In this document: piece after piece, positions 62,721-64,000 of the stretch
How positions within the stretch are numbered: the stretch's first letter is position 1
Layout: every line of letters starts with the position of its first letter
Source of the DNA: Hypoxylon rubiginosum
Taxonomy: Eukaryota; Ascomycota; Sordariomycetes; Xylariales; Hypoxylaceae
Length of the DNA: 64,000 nucleotides
Assembly: GCA_902806565.1 (NCBI GenBank)
Contig: CADCXA010000046.1
Location: 62,001 to 126,000 of the forward strand
Reading direction: 5' to 3'
Position numbers and translations under genes: made by a program
The notes under the pieces: model-generated
Told to the model about the DNA's origin: nothing
The model's input: only the letters and a program-made list of their open reading frames with translations
Database searches by the model: none

Positions 62721-63170
62721 TTTTTCAGGTTCAATATAATGGATTCACCACAGCAGCACTATTAGATTATTCCTTCTTCTAGACGGGGTAGCAGTGATAA
62801 AGGCGACAGCAGCTCTGTTGATGAGGCTTGAAATGGATAGCTCCAAATTTTTGAAAGCTCGAGCTGATCTTTGCTATTCGGGCTAGTACACATTAGGGAA
62901 ACCGGGTCGCATCGGGCCTTAGTATTCCGATATCCCACCTATGCCCAAATAGGCGAAGTAACGTAGGTACCTAGAACAGATGGGTCCCCACTAACTGGGA
63001 CCAACTGGGACCAACCTTGTGAACCGTGCCTTACCGCACCCACTTCCGAAAAGCTTCCGGCCTGGCGGTATCGTCACCCCACGATCCGAAAGGTGACAGG
63101 AGCACATACTGTACGAGAACGGTATCAAGGGTCCAGGGGGCAGCGCTGCCAGGGGGGAGGCAATCTCGGG

Positions 63171-63208
63171 GGCAACCTGGCAACCTGGCAACCTGGCAAC
63201 CTGGCAAC
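63171..63208. repeat. 8-bp tandem repeat GGCAACCT
   Basis: 4.75 near-perfect units, followed directly by the dyad-like GTACATACTATGTAC. Confidence 0.95.
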
Positions 63209-63430
63209 GTACATACTATGTACGTACTATGTAGATACATGATGTAACTAGGAAGCTAGGCCCTAACGCTGGCTAAATTACTATTAGTGTAGTAATACTA
63301 GGCACTGTACAGGCATTAAAAAGCAAGAATAGGTTCGGACGTAGATCGGATATAACTCTATAACGAGCAGAAACGAGCGAGGCTATATGTTGGCTGGTTG
63401 GGATGCCAATGCTTGACGAAACTGCAGCTA

Positions 63431-63456
63431 GTCTGCCAGTCTGCCAGTCTGCCAGT
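63431..63456. repeat. 8-bp tandem repeat GTCTGCCA
   Basis: Three perfect units plus GT. Confidence 0.95.
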
Positions 63457-63737
63457 TCGCCTAAACGTACAGACGCAGAGACGTAACGGCGTGAGACGGG
63501 AGCGGAAAGCGGGGTAGCACGTGTGGTCATACAGTATGTAGCACGTGCCATACTGTAAGATATCTTTTCTCGTCAAGATACAAGTTGGATAGATTCGATA
63601 GGTTCGATAGGTTCTGACGCTTACCAGGCCGAGTCGTCGGGCCAGTTCGAGCCAGTCGAAGCCAGTCCTTGCTAGTACATAGAACCGGCCCCAGTCCTAC
63701 TTCGAAACGTACAGTCTACGTAACCCCATCCAGCCTA

Positions 63738-63793
63738 TCCTCGTCTTGCCCTCGTCTTGCCCTCGTCTGCCCTTCGTTTGCCCTCGTCTTGTC
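63738..63793. repeat. Imperfect 10-11-bp CCCTCGTCTTG tandem repeat
   Basis: About five units with CTT/CTG variants in a pyrimidine-rich tract that continues with CCCCCAGT words to about 63820. Confidence 0.85.
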
Positions 63794-64000
63794 CCCCCTA
63801 GTCCCCCAGTCCCCCAGCTCTCACCCCCCGTTCCAATGCAGAGGGACGTGACTAATTCCAGGCCATCGCATGAGATTCCGGGTCTCGCATTCCCGGGGTC
63901 TTTGCAGAAATGTGTGCCCTTGGTGTGCTTACCACTCTACTCTGAGCAATCATGCCCCGCCATTCCGCCGGCCTGACTACTGTACCTGGTCTTGGCCTTA

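Larger units (their letters stand above)
62721..64000. other. Intergenic region with 8- to 11-bp tandem repeats
   Basis: Promoter side of the WD40-cyclophilin gene. No coding frame recognised to the window end; ORFs at 63026-63576 and 63669-63976 are repeat-derived or random. Confidence 0.55.

Overview
The window is nuclear DNA of a filamentous ascomycete (Pezizomycotina, most likely a Sordariomycete). The evidence is short GT..AG introns with CTRAC-type branch sites, compact genes, and a two-speed composition. Normal-GC gene islands alternate with blocks in which only about 5-12% of bases (lines counted by hand) are G or C and CpA/TpG is nearly absent. That is the usual outcome of exhaustive repeat-induced point mutation (RIP) of transposon nests.

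Layout: 1-14790 is AT-rich, and its first 8777 bp form one giant near-perfect palindrome (arms about 4.3 kb, 171-bp spacer). 14790-21990 is a normal-GC island with one intact gene (585-aa conserved fungal protein) and the 3' remnant of an aminoglycoside-phosphotransferase-like gene. 21991-44340 is a second AT-rich block whose two edges carry a matching inverted repeat of about 125 bp that is not RIP-degraded; no gene survives inside. 44341-64000 is a gene-bearing arm.

Genes of the right arm, in order: a YqjM-type old yellow enzyme broken by one extra base (+); a 53-aa cysteine-rich protein in two exons (-); pyroglutamyl peptidase I in four exons (-); a small membrane-associated conserved protein (+); an MBD4-like HhH-GPD mismatch glycosylase (-) directly downstream of a basic nuclear-type ORF (-) that may belong to the same gene; mitochondrial cytochrome c1 in four exons (-); Aro3-like DAHP synthase in four exons with a 6-nt first coding exon (-); an AIG1/FAR-17a family membrane hydrolase in two exons (-); and a WD40-cyclophilin of the PPWD1 type (-). 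These are mainly housekeeping genes (respiration, shikimate entry, splicing-associated prolyl isomerase, DNA repair) with no sign of a functional cluster. Exon borders were worked out by hand from reading frame, splice signals and family conservation.

Most unusual features: the giant palindrome, whose arms differ only in homopolymer length where compared; the inverted-repeat-bounded 22-kb AT block; the OYE frameshift; the possible ORF-glycosylase fusion; and three CCAAT boxes at exact 20-bp spacing upstream of cytochrome c1. No tRNA, rRNA or CRISPR was recognised.
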